Source: Chlorophyllum brunneum
Taxonomy: Eukaryota; Basidiomycota; Agaricomycetes; Agaricales; Agaricaceae
Direction of reading: 5' to 3'
DNA: 64,000 nucleotides
NCBI GenBank assembly: GCA_963576785.1
Contig: OY756139.1
Coordinates: 4,278,001 to 4,342,000 of the forward strand
Positions within the stretch are counted from its first letter, which is position 1. Each line of letters opens with the position of its first letter. Of the stretch, positions 55,366 to 64,000 are shown in pieces. Position numbers and translations under genes: made by a program. The notes under the pieces were generated by a model, which was given only the letters and a program-made list of their open reading frames with translations, was not told the origin of the DNA and did no database searches.

Positions 55366-57018
55366 CAGGCGAGATGGCAACTGGAACTACAGGAATATCA
55401 CTACACGTTAAAACACATACCCGGAAAAACAAACACAAAAGCAGATGTGTTATCAAGACTAGCGAAAACGGATACAACCAGAGACAACACAAATATCACG
55501 CTATTACCCGACCACTTATTCGATAACACAACCACCGAGATCAGACAAATTTGGGATATATCGGGAGAAGAAGACCTGAAACACCGATTACGAAAGGAGC
55601 AGAGGAGAGAAACACAATGGTTAAGAGAAAAAGAGAAACGACCAGAAGAGATATGGGAAACTGATGGATTACCCATCTTCGAAGGAAGAATATACGTACC
55701 ACCAAACACCGAGTTACGCCAAGAAATACTCCAACAACACCATGACAGAACGGACGTAGGACACCCGGGACAACACAGAATGATCAAACTCCTCAAAAGG
55801 ACATATTGGTGGCCACAAATGCGCAATGATGTTAAACGATACATCAAGGGATGCGACACATGTCAACGAAACAAAATACTCCGAACACAACCTACCACAC
55901 ACCTCCATCCGCTACCAATACCCACCGGACCATGGGAAGAGATATCAATCGACATGATAGGACCACTGCCAGAATCAGAGGGATACGACGCGATACTTGT
56001 CATCGTTGATCGTTTCAGCAAAATGATCAGACTACGTGCAGTTAACACCACCCTATCATCCAAGGAGCTAGGAGATATATATCGGGACGACATATGGAGA
56101 CAACATGGGATACCACGCAGGATCATCAGTGACAGAGGTCCACAATTTGCATCAAAATTCATGGCGGAACTTTGCAGAGCAACCGGCACCCAACGTAACC
56201 TATCCATGGCATACCATCCACAAACAGACAGTCAAACGGAGCGCATCAACCAAGAGGTCGAGGCCTACCTCAGAAATGTAATCAATCATGCACAGAACAA
56301 CTGGAAGAAATGGCTCAGCACCACAGAATTCCAGTATAACGATAAAACACATAGTGCCACAGGACATTCACCATTCCAGATAGTATACGGACGACACCCA
56401 TGGAAAGGAGACATCACAAATGAGATCAAGGCTCCAGCAATCACGGAAAGAATACAGGAACTACAGGACATACGCCAAGAGACGATCAAGATGCTCCAAC
56501 AAAACCAGGTACAGATGGAGAAGCGGAACAGCACAAAGCCAGAACACGAGTACCGAGCAGGAGACCAAATTTGGCTGGAGGCAGACAATATTAGGACAAC
56601 AAGACCAACGAAGAAACTAGATCACAAGAGATACGGACCGTTCTGGGTAAAAGAAAAAATAGGAGAAACAAGCTACTGCCTGGAGCTACCTGAAACATGG
56701 GCGATACATGACGTATTCAACAGCAGACTACTTTCCCCCTATCATAACCCCGAGTATGACAGCCAGCGCACTCCGCCACCACCGATCCCCGAGATAGTTA
56801 ATGATGAGGAACACTACGAAGTAGATGAAGTCCGAGGACACTGCACAAAAGGGAAACGAAAACAGTACCTAGTACACTGGAAAGGATATACGTCCGAAGA
56901 AGATACATGGGAAGACGAGACAAATTTAGATAATGCCAAGGAAGCGGTACAAGAATTTATGAGCAAGATTTCGAGGACGAAACCTATAAAAAGGGGAGGT
57001 AAAAAGCAGCAATTATGA
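55366..57018 (+). CDS. GypA-4 integrase with chromodomain (open segment)
   Basis: 550 codons open after the TGA that all GypA copies share here. KHIPGKTNTKADVLSRL closes the RNase H linker. Zinc domain HHDRTDVGHPGQH and CDTCQRNK (~55740-55870). Catalytic core: DMIGPLPES (~55950), SDRGPQFASKF (~56130) and the QTDSQTERINQEVEAY block (~56225-56270). GPF/Y-type DHKRYGPFWVKEKIG (~56620). Chromodomain YLVHWKGYTSEEDTWEDE (~56865-56925). The stop at 57016-57018 overlaps ATG 57015. It has no start of its own and would need readthrough or fusion upstream. Catalytic residues appear intact. Confidence 0.85.
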   Translation, partial: QARWQLELQEYHYTLKHIPGKTNTKADVLSRLAKTDTTRDNTNITLLPDHLFDNTTTEIRQIWDISGEEDLKHRLRKEQRRETQWLREKEKRPEEIWETDGLPIFEGRIYVPPNTELRQEILQQHHDRTDVGHPGQHRMIKLLKRTYWWPQMRNDVKRYIKGCDTCQRNKILRTQPTTHLHPLPIPTGPWEEISIDMIGPLPESEGYDAILVIVDRFSKMIRLRAVNTTLSSKELGDIYRDDIWRQHGIPRRIISDRGPQFASKFMAELCRATGTQRNLSMAYHPQTDSQTERINQEVEAYLRNVINHAQNNWKKWLSTTEFQYNDKTHSATGHSPFQIVYGRHPWKGDITNEIKAPAITERIQELQDIRQETIKMLQQNQVQMEKRNSTKPEHEYRAGDQIWLEADNIRTTRPTKKLDHKRYGPFWVKEKIGETSYCLELPETWAIHDVFNSRLLSPYHNPEYDSQRTPPPPIPEIVNDEEHYEVDEVRGHCTKGKRKQYLVHWKGYTSEEDTWEDETNLDNAKEAVQEFMSKISRTKPIKRGGKKQQL

Positions 57019-57115
57019 ACAACAAACCTCGCATTCCAAGCAACCACTACACTCAATGCATCACTCGTGGTATCCAATTCACACTTGACTTCGCCAATTA
57101 TCTTTACAACACACC

Positions 57116-57952
57116 ATGCCCGCCGAACGCCAACTTACCCCATACCCCTACCTCAAAGAATTCGAAGAACTCGTCCCAGAAAGGACCAGCCATGAAGAAC
57201 TCGTAGAAGGAGAAACCCTAGTCGACACCATAATACTATTGGGCGCAGCAGTGAAAGCAACCCAAGAAGGCACCTCGAAAATTATGGACACATTATCCGA
57301 AGCCACTCCGAGACTCAATCAGTTCATCATCGATGAAGGAAGGAGAGACCAACTAGAGAGGCACTTGTACGAAATTAACGACGACTTGCAACTCCTCGTT
57401 ATCTCCAACATACGAGCTCGGATGCACAGTATCCTCGTAGACCTAGCCGAGCGACTCAATACGTACGAGTCAAGAAGCACAGACAACCTCTCCCACCACA
57501 TCGTTAATCAACTACTCGTTAGTAACGACCCATTCCCCATCCAACATCACATCTGCCACACATGCGAACAAAAGACTCAAGGAAGAACCGCTGCCGATCA
57601 GTTACTCCACCCCGACATCGAAGAAGAAGTCGCTCATCTCCAGACCATACTCACCACGGTAGTACCCCCCATCACACCCATGATCTTCCACCCGCCGACA
57701 GGATATAACACGTTGAAATCAGAAGGTGAAAAGGACAACGACTACTGGAAGGACATCGTGCATAAACTGCTAAGCAATCACACCAACGACAACACCACGT
57801 ATAACAACCACACCCACTTCTTGTTCAAAGAAGGACTGCCACACGCACCCCTCTGGATTGGCTTACGACGTGTTGACAAAGCACCTCTCATCGGAGGAAA
57901 CAAGAAGGACTTGGCCAGAGCTCTGGGAGCGGCCGTACCCATGAACGAGTAA
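57116..57952 (+). CDS. GypA-4 ORF3, 278-aa protein of unknown function
   Basis: Same length and start (MPAERQLTPYPYLKEF) as the GypA-1 ORF3 and almost identical to it; most differences are conservative. Intact although protease and RT are gone from this element. 97 bp after the integrase stop. Region: acidic N-terminus, CHTCEQ, acidic PDIEEEVAHLQ, YWKDIVHKLLSNHTND, PLWIGLRRVDKAP, KKDLARALGA at the C-terminus. No transmembrane or signal segment. A short upstream frame (MNNKPRIPSNHYTQ, 57015-57206) overlaps its start and may influence translation. Function unknown; proteins of this position are not usual in chromoviruses. Confidence 0.8.
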   Translation: MPAERQLTPYPYLKEFEELVPERTSHEELVEGETLVDTIILLGAAVKATQEGTSKIMDTLSEATPRLNQFIIDEGRRDQLERHLYEINDDLQLLVISNIRARMHSILVDLAERLNTYESRSTDNLSHHIVNQLLVSNDPFPIQHHICHTCEQKTQGRTAADQLLHPDIEEEVAHLQTILTTVVPPITPMIFHPPTGYNTLKSEGEKDNDYWKDIVHKLLSNHTNDNTTYNNHTHFLFKEGLPHAPLWIGLRRVDKAPLIGGNKKDLARALGAAVPMNE

Positions 57953-58047
57953 ATACTCGTCGCGCTTTCTTATCTTCACCAAATTCCGTATGCTTTATTT
58001 TACAAAGGACCTTTACAGTAATACGCATCATGAGGACATGAAGCTTG

Positions 58048-58059
58048 AAAGGGAGGTAT
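58048..58059 (+). promoter_or_regulatory. GypA-4 polypurine tract
   Basis: AAAGGGAGGTAT-type purine run directly before the 3' LTR, also present in GypA-1 (reverse strand, ~10588) and GypA-2 (38836-38848). Confidence 0.75.
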
Positions 58060-58360
58060 TGTTACGAATTGTAGGCCATTCATTTCTATCATGCGCCCAT
58101 TACCTCGTGTACCCTCATACTCGTTCCACCTCCTGTATCACCCCTAGAGGCTATGCCTCTTACCTGACTCCTTCTACTCGTCTCCTATGACTCCGTTACT
58201 CGACTCCCTTATTATTAGCCCTTACCACTAGTATATAAAGTGTAGTAATACTTGATGTATTCCTTACACTTTACCAATCGTATCATCCCTTCTTCCTTTC
58301 TCTACTTCCTCCCCTTTATCCAAAGGCTTGCAACCTGAGTCAGAGACTAAGGTCGTAACA
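58060..58360 (+). repeat. GypA-4 3' LTR (301 bp)
   Basis: TGTTACGAAT to GGTCGTAACA. Differences from the 5' LTR are A/G at base 7 and two T/C changes near 58123-58127. Confidence 0.95.
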
Positions 58361-58365
58361 CTTAC

Positions 58366-58749
58366 CAGCCAACTCAAAGAAGCAGTAACCCCCCAGGCTA
58401 TGGTCCCATGGATGTTGACCACATCCTCGAGCAGCAGCTCAATAATCTTTACCCAATGGGAGAAGGATCTGATGAAGAAGGAGAAGAATCTGAGGAAGAA
58501 GCATCATCAGATAATGATGAATATTTGAACACAACTACCCAGAAAGTTGCCTGCATGGCCACAAAACTTGCCACAGCCCAACTCAATGCTATCTTATCAC
58601 CTGAACTCCGGAAGTTATACAATGAACAAAAATGCTTCACATGCAAATCCACTGGACATTTCTCCAGAAATTGCCCACAACAAAGCCATGGAAAGAACCG
58701 TGCCAGCATGTCCAAGAATGCTACTTATAAGTCCAAATGCTTTGACTGA
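58366..58749 (+). pseudogene. GypC-2 gag, C-terminal part with one CCHC knuckle
   Basis: Continues the gag frame after GypA-4: QPTQRSSNPPGYGPMDVDH, the acidic SDEEGEESEEEASSDNDE, then CFTCKSTGHFSRNC (~58632-58673). The frame stops at TGA 58747. Further gag-like codons (EDASDEEIEELFNIVDG) run to the solo LTR at 58890. Confidence 0.8.
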
Positions 58750-58890
58750 AGCAAGCAATGATTCAAGTCTACCTGAATTGCAAATGTAATAGAAGACGCC
58801 TCCGATGAAGAGATAGAGGAACTCTTCAACATTGTAGATGGTCATCCCAACAAAGACCTAATTAAGTCTTTTGTCTGAAGAGACTAGCTA

Positions 58891-59462
58891 TGTTGAAGTT
58901 TCGGACATATTCTAGAAATAGACTATGAGGTCATTATGATAATAATAGACTGATCTGTTACTTTCCAGTAACTTCAATTCTGTAGTAACTTCCTATGAGT
59001 TGTTCTGCATACGATGAGAGCCATAAGTACTTGATAGATTATTCTACATAGTACCAATGACTAGATACTACATTCCGCAGTACTCCACAGGCACTACGCT
59101 GCAGTTAAAGGGAGTCATAAGGAACATTCTATGTATTCCTAGTATTTTATGTAGTATGACTCGCCTATGTTTCAATATGTATATAAACCCCATGTAGCAG
59201 ACCTAGTTCTGTATCTTGTTCAATCGAACAACTTCTTCATTATTGCCTATCTTCTACCATACAACACCAGTCTCGATCTCCTTGACTTTGAATTGTCTAC
59301 CTCTGACACCGACCTCTTTATTACCCATATATGTCTATCCGAATTACCTTTCTACAGGTATCAGATAGAAGCATATCATCTCGGTGAGTAGACCCTACAT
59401 TCTTTCCCACTGCATTTACTGCTGCCCCCAGCAAACAACTTGTTACGGTTGTTTCCTCAACA
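58891..59462 (+). repeat. Solo Copia-1 LTR (572 bp) with AGCTA duplication
   Basis: TGTTGAAG to CCTCAACA, flanked by AGCTA at 58886-58890 and 59463-59467. Left by LTR-LTR recombination after insertion into GypC-2. Confidence 0.95.
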
Positions 59463-60141
59463 AGCTACTGCATCTAGATCTCAAACTATAAAGAAACTGC
59501 AGATTTCTTATTCGATGCCACAACACAATGACTACCCCCAACCCAAGCCACCTTGCAAACCTGACACTGAACAAATTACCACCATTAACATTGTTCCAAA
59601 GAACAATACTATCTATGTTCCAACTACTGTCCACTTACCTAACACAACTACTGAACACCTTGCCCTCCTAGATTCAGGAGCAGCCGGAAATTGCATTGAC
59701 CCATCTCTTGCAGAACAATGGAACCTACCAACCTGTCCACTCGACACACCAGTCGCCATCCTTAATGCCGATGGAACCACCAATGGACAAGGACAAGCTA
59801 CCCATGATGCTGTCCTTAGACTCACCATAAATGGACAACAAATGATTCTAAAACCAAGAATCATTGGACTAGGAATGCTATGCCTAATCTTAGGAATGCC
59901 CTGGCTATTGCAATTCAACCCAGAAGTCAATTAGTCAAGGAAAACTATGAAATGGAGAACCCCATTTATCAACAACCCCCAGCTCAACTGCCTCATCACC
60001 TCCATGGATAACAGTGCAAATGAAGCCAAACAAGTGAACCACATCTATCTTGAACCTGCCACATTCAAAGAAATAAACTTCAAAGCCAATGCCTCCCAGT
60101 TTATTGCCCAGAAATATGGAGAGAAGAAAGAGACTGACCCT
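59463..60141 (+). pseudogene. GypC-2 protease and start of pol
   Basis: ALLDSGAAGNCIDPSLAEQW (~59662-59720) is the aspartic-protease active site, followed by the ILNADGTTNGQG flap-like region and LILGMPWLLQFNPEV (second protease signature, ~59885-59930). TAG at 59932-59934 replaces the next codon. The frame continues through NHIYLEPATFKEINFK and ends at 60140 where the Copia-1 LTR fragment begins. RT is absent. Confidence 0.82.
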
Positions 60142-60216
60142 CTTTTTTTTTATTATTATTATTATTATCATAATGACCTCATAGTCTATTTCTAGAATAT
60201 GTCCGAAACTTCAACA
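60142..60216 (-). repeat. Copia-1 LTR 5' fragment with ATT microsatellite
   Basis: On the minus strand the first ~57 bases of the Copia-1 LTR (TGTTGAAGTTTCGG onward) run into an AAT repeat and nine A. Breaks both GypC-2 pol and the neighbouring gene. Confidence 0.85.
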
Positions 60217-61268
60217 CTGGGAGTCATTACTTCCCAGCTATGATGGACAGGGATTGCCAACACAAGATAACTGGGAGTCACCTCTCCAACTGTCCTTCCT
60301 CTTGTACCAGGGGGAAATATTCTGTTCCCAGAGTAGTGAAATTCAATTTCATCTCTATTATATTTGTAAGTGAGGTATGAATGATGAAAGTTAATATAGA
60401 CTCACATTGCAAGCAACATGCCATACACCTTTGACCAGTTAGGGTTCACCATTGCTAATGCATCATCAAGTACCTCTGCCAATAATACTATATATGAGAA
60501 ATTACTCCAAAAAGAATATAGAGAACATGTACCAGAGAGGTAGTTGCTTTGCTTCCAAGGTTTTTCCCAAACTCCACAGTCAAGACTTGTAGAATTTGCA
60601 TCTTGAGTGGTTGCAGCCTTTACCTGACATTTTGTAACTTCTACAATAATCTTATTGTCATTGGATGTTACTGCAGCTTTTGCAGCCATTAAACCTGCTG
60701 TCATATGGTGAGAAGCTAAGGAGCTGGTCAGTGGAACAAAGATAAGGGGCTGGCAAGTTAAGTGTGCTATCATTGCTTGTGATCAAGTATTCTCTCCTCT
60801 AGTCCAGAGAGGAAAGGTGGTACAAGAGTTGACTCCAGAAGCTGATTCACTAGTTGAAGTAGTAGCCAGCAAGTCGGACATGATACTACTGCAGTGTTAC
60901 TCACATTTTCCACAGTAAGTAGCTTTGAGGAGCTTGTAACTGATTCCACAGCCAGTGCACTGTGGTATATTCTGTTGTATGTAATCATTACTTAGAATAA
61001 CTGCTAGGCAATAAAGAACAAACATAAATTGTACCTTCCAAACTTCGTATTCTCAACTGTCCTCAGGCATACCATTTAGCTTCTGGCATTTAGCACAGAG
61101 TCCCTCCAATGATTTGTATGGGAAAAGTCTACCACATCCATCACCAGACAATGATTCAGAGGTTCTGGCACATAATTCCATGAGATTAGCAGAAAGACAG
61201 TGACAGTAACACTGAGGATAATGATAGAAAAGAGGAATAACATGGGGGAGAGGGGAAAGGGAACACAT
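60217..61268 (-). pseudogene. Fragment of a multi-exon gene with Cys-rich repeats
   Basis: Two similar Cys motifs: DGCGRLFPYKSLEGLCAKC (~61095-61155) and CTGCGISYKLLKATYCGKC (~60905-60960), each CxxCG..CxKC spaced like a small zinc ribbon. Candidate introns with GT/AG ends: 60972-61034 (63 nt), 60850-60904 (55), 60476-60532 (57), 60355-60405 (51). Downstream exons include LMAAKAAVTSNDNKIIVEV and EVLDDALAMVNPNWSKV. A TGA after MPEDS and truncation at 60216 by the LTR fragment indicate a broken gene. I do not recognise the family with certainty. The start exon is unclear. Confidence 0.45.
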
Positions 61269-61542
61269 TTATTGGCATTGCAATGAGTCCTGGTCAATTC
61301 TGTGTTAAGTACCTTTTATATACTTCACCATACTCCCACTTCATCTCCAATCAATGCACAACTCCAAAGCAAATGATATCTTGTATATAATTTCCTCTTA
61401 TATTTCAGCTCTAGAATATGTTCCAATCTATCTTCAGCACACATAGTTACTGTAGCATGCATTTTTTGGCCAGATATGAGCTTTTACACCATAGCTTCAC
61501 AATAGGATCCAACATCAACTCATCATGGAGTTATTCTTTCAA
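61269..61542. other. Intergenic, nothing recognised
   Basis: AT-rich sequence between the broken gene and L5. No frame or repeat match noticed. Confidence 0.5.
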
Positions 61543-64000
61543 TTTTTTTTTTTTTTTTTTTAATCAACAATTTATAAAGCAGTGCTCAATTGCAGTCTGT
61601 ATGTACATACATACAAAGGTAGAACATACAGAATGTTCAGAGCAAGGAAAGTAAACTAATAAGTACACTAACCCCACAAGACTTGACGCCATCTAGCACA
61701 TACACTAGAGAGATGTTTGGTACCTAAGTTGATCAGCGGAAAAAAGATAAAAGGAATTCGGGAAAGAGAGAGTGAGAGAGAGAGAAATTGATAGAAAAGA
61801 AACTATCGACTCGCAATCACAAAGGGGAACAACAAATGGTACTAGCATGTGGAGGGGCATTTTGCCCAGACACCATGGGAAAGATGGATATAGAATGAAA
61901 ACTATATAAAATAGTAGACAAGCAAGGAGAAGAGAGATAGAGAAATAAAATTGAAATTCATAACCAGGAGAGCATAAGGAGAAAGAAAAGAAGAAAGGAC
62001 TCACGCAGGCACGGACCTGAACCTCTGATGGACTTGGCGACGATGTAACAGGGGTATTGAACCAGTGCAGATACAAGGGCATTCAGGCTCCGGAGGGAAG
62101 CTGAATGTAGTGGGGTTGTGATGCAAGAAATTGACAAGTGTTTTGATAGTGTCAACGCCAAAGTGGTGATCAAAGTTGTTACAACGATAGAGGATGTGTG
62201 ACCTAGTCTGGACCATTTGATTGGCACAGTGGTGACAAGATAAATCCTCATTGGGGAAGAACTGTAGTCAGTATTCACCAATTGGGGCATGGCATAAGAT
62301 GGCATAACATGTTCTTGCGAAGAGCTGTGGCTGGTAACTGCATTCTTGTATCCAAGGACCAGATTTGATGTGCAATGGTAAGGCAGAGGCCCCGTTCGCT
62401 TGCACTGGGAGGTGGAGGAAGGAGCTACCGCTGTATTTCTTGAACCCAAACATGGCTTGCCATGTGTGAATGGCACGTTCGGCGGACTTCTTGCATAGGT
62501 AGGCAATTGAGTTGGGGACTTGGTGATTTCTACCCTGGTTGGGCCAGGCAACTGTCTGAATCCAGTCATGCATGGCTTTTTGTATTCCGTACTTGCACTT
62601 CAATGGAGTGTGATAAAATGAGAGGTGGTGTTGGTCAGACTTGTTGAACCAAGTCAAGAGTGCCTTCGAGGTGAGGATGGACTGCCACTGACAGGAGTGC
62701 AGTGAGCAGTCAAGCAGGAGCCAAGAGGCTGTGAGGGAGTTGGTGAACACGTGGATGTGTTCAACCTGGTCATAGTCATTGGTGGCAAGTACTTTGGTAA
62801 TTCCTAAATATTGTGCCACCAGTTCTGTGTCAGTTGACGTTGTTCCTCCAAGTCTCTTCATGATAGAACTCCCTCTGTCTAGGTGCCGAATAGTGGCTGC
62901 TGCCATGAACTGGCCAGTGAGCAGGTTGGGGTTGGGGTGGACCAAGCCGTCCATGCCAATAATGATGGACTTGAAGTCCATCATCACATTCATCATTACA
63001 TTGTCCCAAAGTGTCTTCGAGAGGTGGGGGTCATCCTGGTTGAATCCTATAAAAGATACATTAGTATGGAAGCAGTCAAGTAACCTATGTCTGGGCCAGA
63101 TAGTTTTAGAAACAGAGTTGAAAGATTCTACATAACAAGTCTCGGGGGTGGGGTGGGAAATGTCCATCACAGCTCCAAGTGTCTTCTTCTTCTGAATCTC
63201 CATGAAATTCTTGATGTGAAGTTGGTGAGGGGAAGAATGATACTCTTTTGTCAGTCTTGCCAGTGTGTGTTCATCGTCCAATGTGTGAAGCCTCGATGTT
63301 TGTCGTTCAGCCAACTTTCGGAGATGTAGTTTGATGGGCATGAGCCCTGCAAGGGACTCAACACCACCAGTGGGAGACATTTGGAAGGCCCCGGTAATCC
63401 AGAGGGCCGCCCATCGCTGCATTTTGTTGAGGATTTCACAAGTTCCTTTTGTTCATGACTTATCATGAAACCATAGTTGGTATCCATATGTTGCCACCAG
63501 TACAACACACGAATGGTACAGCAGTCTTTTGTTGCTAGGGGACAGACCTCGTACAGAGTTTCCTAGCATTTTCATTGCCTTGATTGAAGATATTGCCTTG
63601 GCGGAATAGTAACGGACATGTTCCTTGAAGGTTAACATCCTGTTGAAGTAGAAACCGAGGTAACACCAGTAGGTTTTTGGCTTGAGGGGGGTATGACCAG
63701 TGAACAGAGGGGATCCCAAATTGATGGAGGGATTGGAGTCCTGTCTTGCACATGTGAAGTGAAAGATTTCGGACTTGCTGTGTTCGATCACTAAGCCAAA
63801 TTCATTCATGAGCTGCTCCATTTTGCGGTACATGTGTTGGAGTATTTCAACATTTCTTTCGAGGGATGGGGATTGAGCAACAAGGGTACTGTCATCCACA
63901 AATGATAGAACATCAAAGTCCCATTTGTCATGGTGTTCCTCCATATGTATGTCGAATATTTGGAGGAGGGGGCCGAGGTAAAGGGTGGATAGAATAGGGC
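61543..64000 (-). mobile_element. L5: LINE, 5' part outside window
   Basis: T run at 61543-61561, 3' UTR to 62000, ORF2 from 62001 to the window edge. Closer to L1/L4 than to L2/L3 in protein sequence. Confidence 0.9.
62001..64000 (-). pseudogene. L5 ORF2 (partial): RT, RNase H, CCHC
   Basis: Catalytic FVDDSTLVAQ (~63875-63905; Gly to Ser after DD), SKSEIFHFTCARQDSNPSI and YGYQLWFHDKS. Then a 384-codon open stretch (62268-63422) with the RNase H region: IIIGMDGLVHPNPNLL (usual STDGSV altered), DTELVAQYLGI, and VFTNS instead of VFTDS. The terminal knuckle is at about 62190-62240 and the frame ends at 62001. TGA stops near 62265 and 63450. Degenerate. Confidence 0.88.

Larger units (their letters stand above)
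53570..58360 (+). mobile_element. GypA-4: complete but internally deleted gypsy element
   Basis: LTRs 53570-53870 and 58060-58360 (three visible differences in 301 bp), with perfect duplication CTTAC (53565-53569, 58361-58365). Protease and RT are deleted, fusing gag to RNase H in frame. Integrase, chromodomain and ORF3 remain. A young non-autonomous derivative. Confidence 0.95.
50354..60141 (+). mobile_element. GypC-2: gypsy-like element inserted in GypC-1, 3' truncated
   Basis: 5' LTR (50354-51489), self-priming site, leader, gag (about 52127-53569 and 58366-58749) and protease (to about 60140). RT onward is missing at the Copia-1 LTR fragment. Interrupted by GypA-4 and a solo Copia-1 LTR, both with perfect duplications. 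With insertions removed, gag is one frame and protease lies in the -1 frame. Confidence 0.8.

Noticed and set aside
61076..61297. Small membrane or secreted protein with a hydrophobic stretch
   Set aside because: It lies in another frame over probable intron and exon sequence of the broken gene. The Cys-rich frame with introns is the better reading.
1..64000. Alternative genetic code (TGA as Arg or Trp)
   Set aside because: TAA and TAG also occur at Gln positions. Intact frames end with TGA (ORF1/ORF2 overlap, pol end), and catalytic D-to-N changes show the same mutational bias. C-to-T decay explains all of it.
1..64000. CRISPR arrays, tRNA or rRNA genes
   Set aside because: No regularly spaced direct repeats of CRISPR type, and no recognisable tRNA or rRNA core sequences were seen.

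Overview
The window looks like heterochromatin-like, transposon-saturated DNA from a mushroom-forming fungus (Agaricomycetes). The grounds are chromodomain Ty3/gypsy elements, Tad1-type LINEs with an APE endonuclease and RNase H, no housekeeping genes, and one broken gene-like locus whose predicted introns are 51-63 nt. I cannot name the species. No rRNA, tRNA or CRISPR array was seen.

Layout. 1-4641: 3' part of a Ty1/copia element (Copia-1) ending in its 3' LTR. 4786-26839: one 22-kb gypsy element (GypB-1, minus) between 255-265 bp LTRs and a near-perfect target duplication. Inside it sits LINE L1 (15-bp target duplication). Inside L1 sits gypsy element GypA-1 (10284-17114). A 0.7-kb inversion (about 19143-19871) and a solo GypA LTR (23981-24285) complicate it further. 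27274-45695: Copia-2, split by full-size LINE L2 (plus) and then scrambled by an inversion between L2 and its near-identical inverted partner L3. The flipped block carries most of GypA-2 and a fragment of GypA-3. 45696-60141: gypsy family GypC. A minus-strand 3' end (GypC-1, interrupted by LINE L4) is invaded by a plus-strand copy (GypC-2), which is itself interrupted by GypA-4 (perfect CTTAC duplication) and a solo Copia-1 LTR (perfect AGCTA duplication). 60142-61268: a Copia-1 LTR fragment truncating a degenerate multi-exon gene. 61543-64000: LINE L5, running out of the window.

How the parts work. Gag forms the particle. Protease, reverse transcriptase, RNase H and integrase (with a chromodomain in GypA and GypB) copy and insert LTR elements. 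LINE ORF1 (zinc-knuckle RNA binding) and ORF2 (endonuclease, RT, RNase H) do target-primed insertion. Most reading frames are killed by C-to-T type changes, above all CGA to TGA, as expected of decaying methylated CpG. Intact frames are the GypA-1 gag, two copies of GypA ORF3, and the GypA-4 integrase-chromodomain segment.

Most notable. (1) All three gypsy families show an 11-12 nt match between the sequence just inside the 5' LTR and a site 34-35 nt downstream of the LTR TATA box, predicting Tf1-like self-priming in each. (2) All three carry an extra ORF after pol: 278 aa in GypA; a protein with four tandem CCHC knuckles in GypB; and in GypC a protein whose last ~210 codons lie inside the 1.14-kb LTR (U3-encoded). 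(3) Two inversions can be read base by base from displaced target duplications and restored reading frames.
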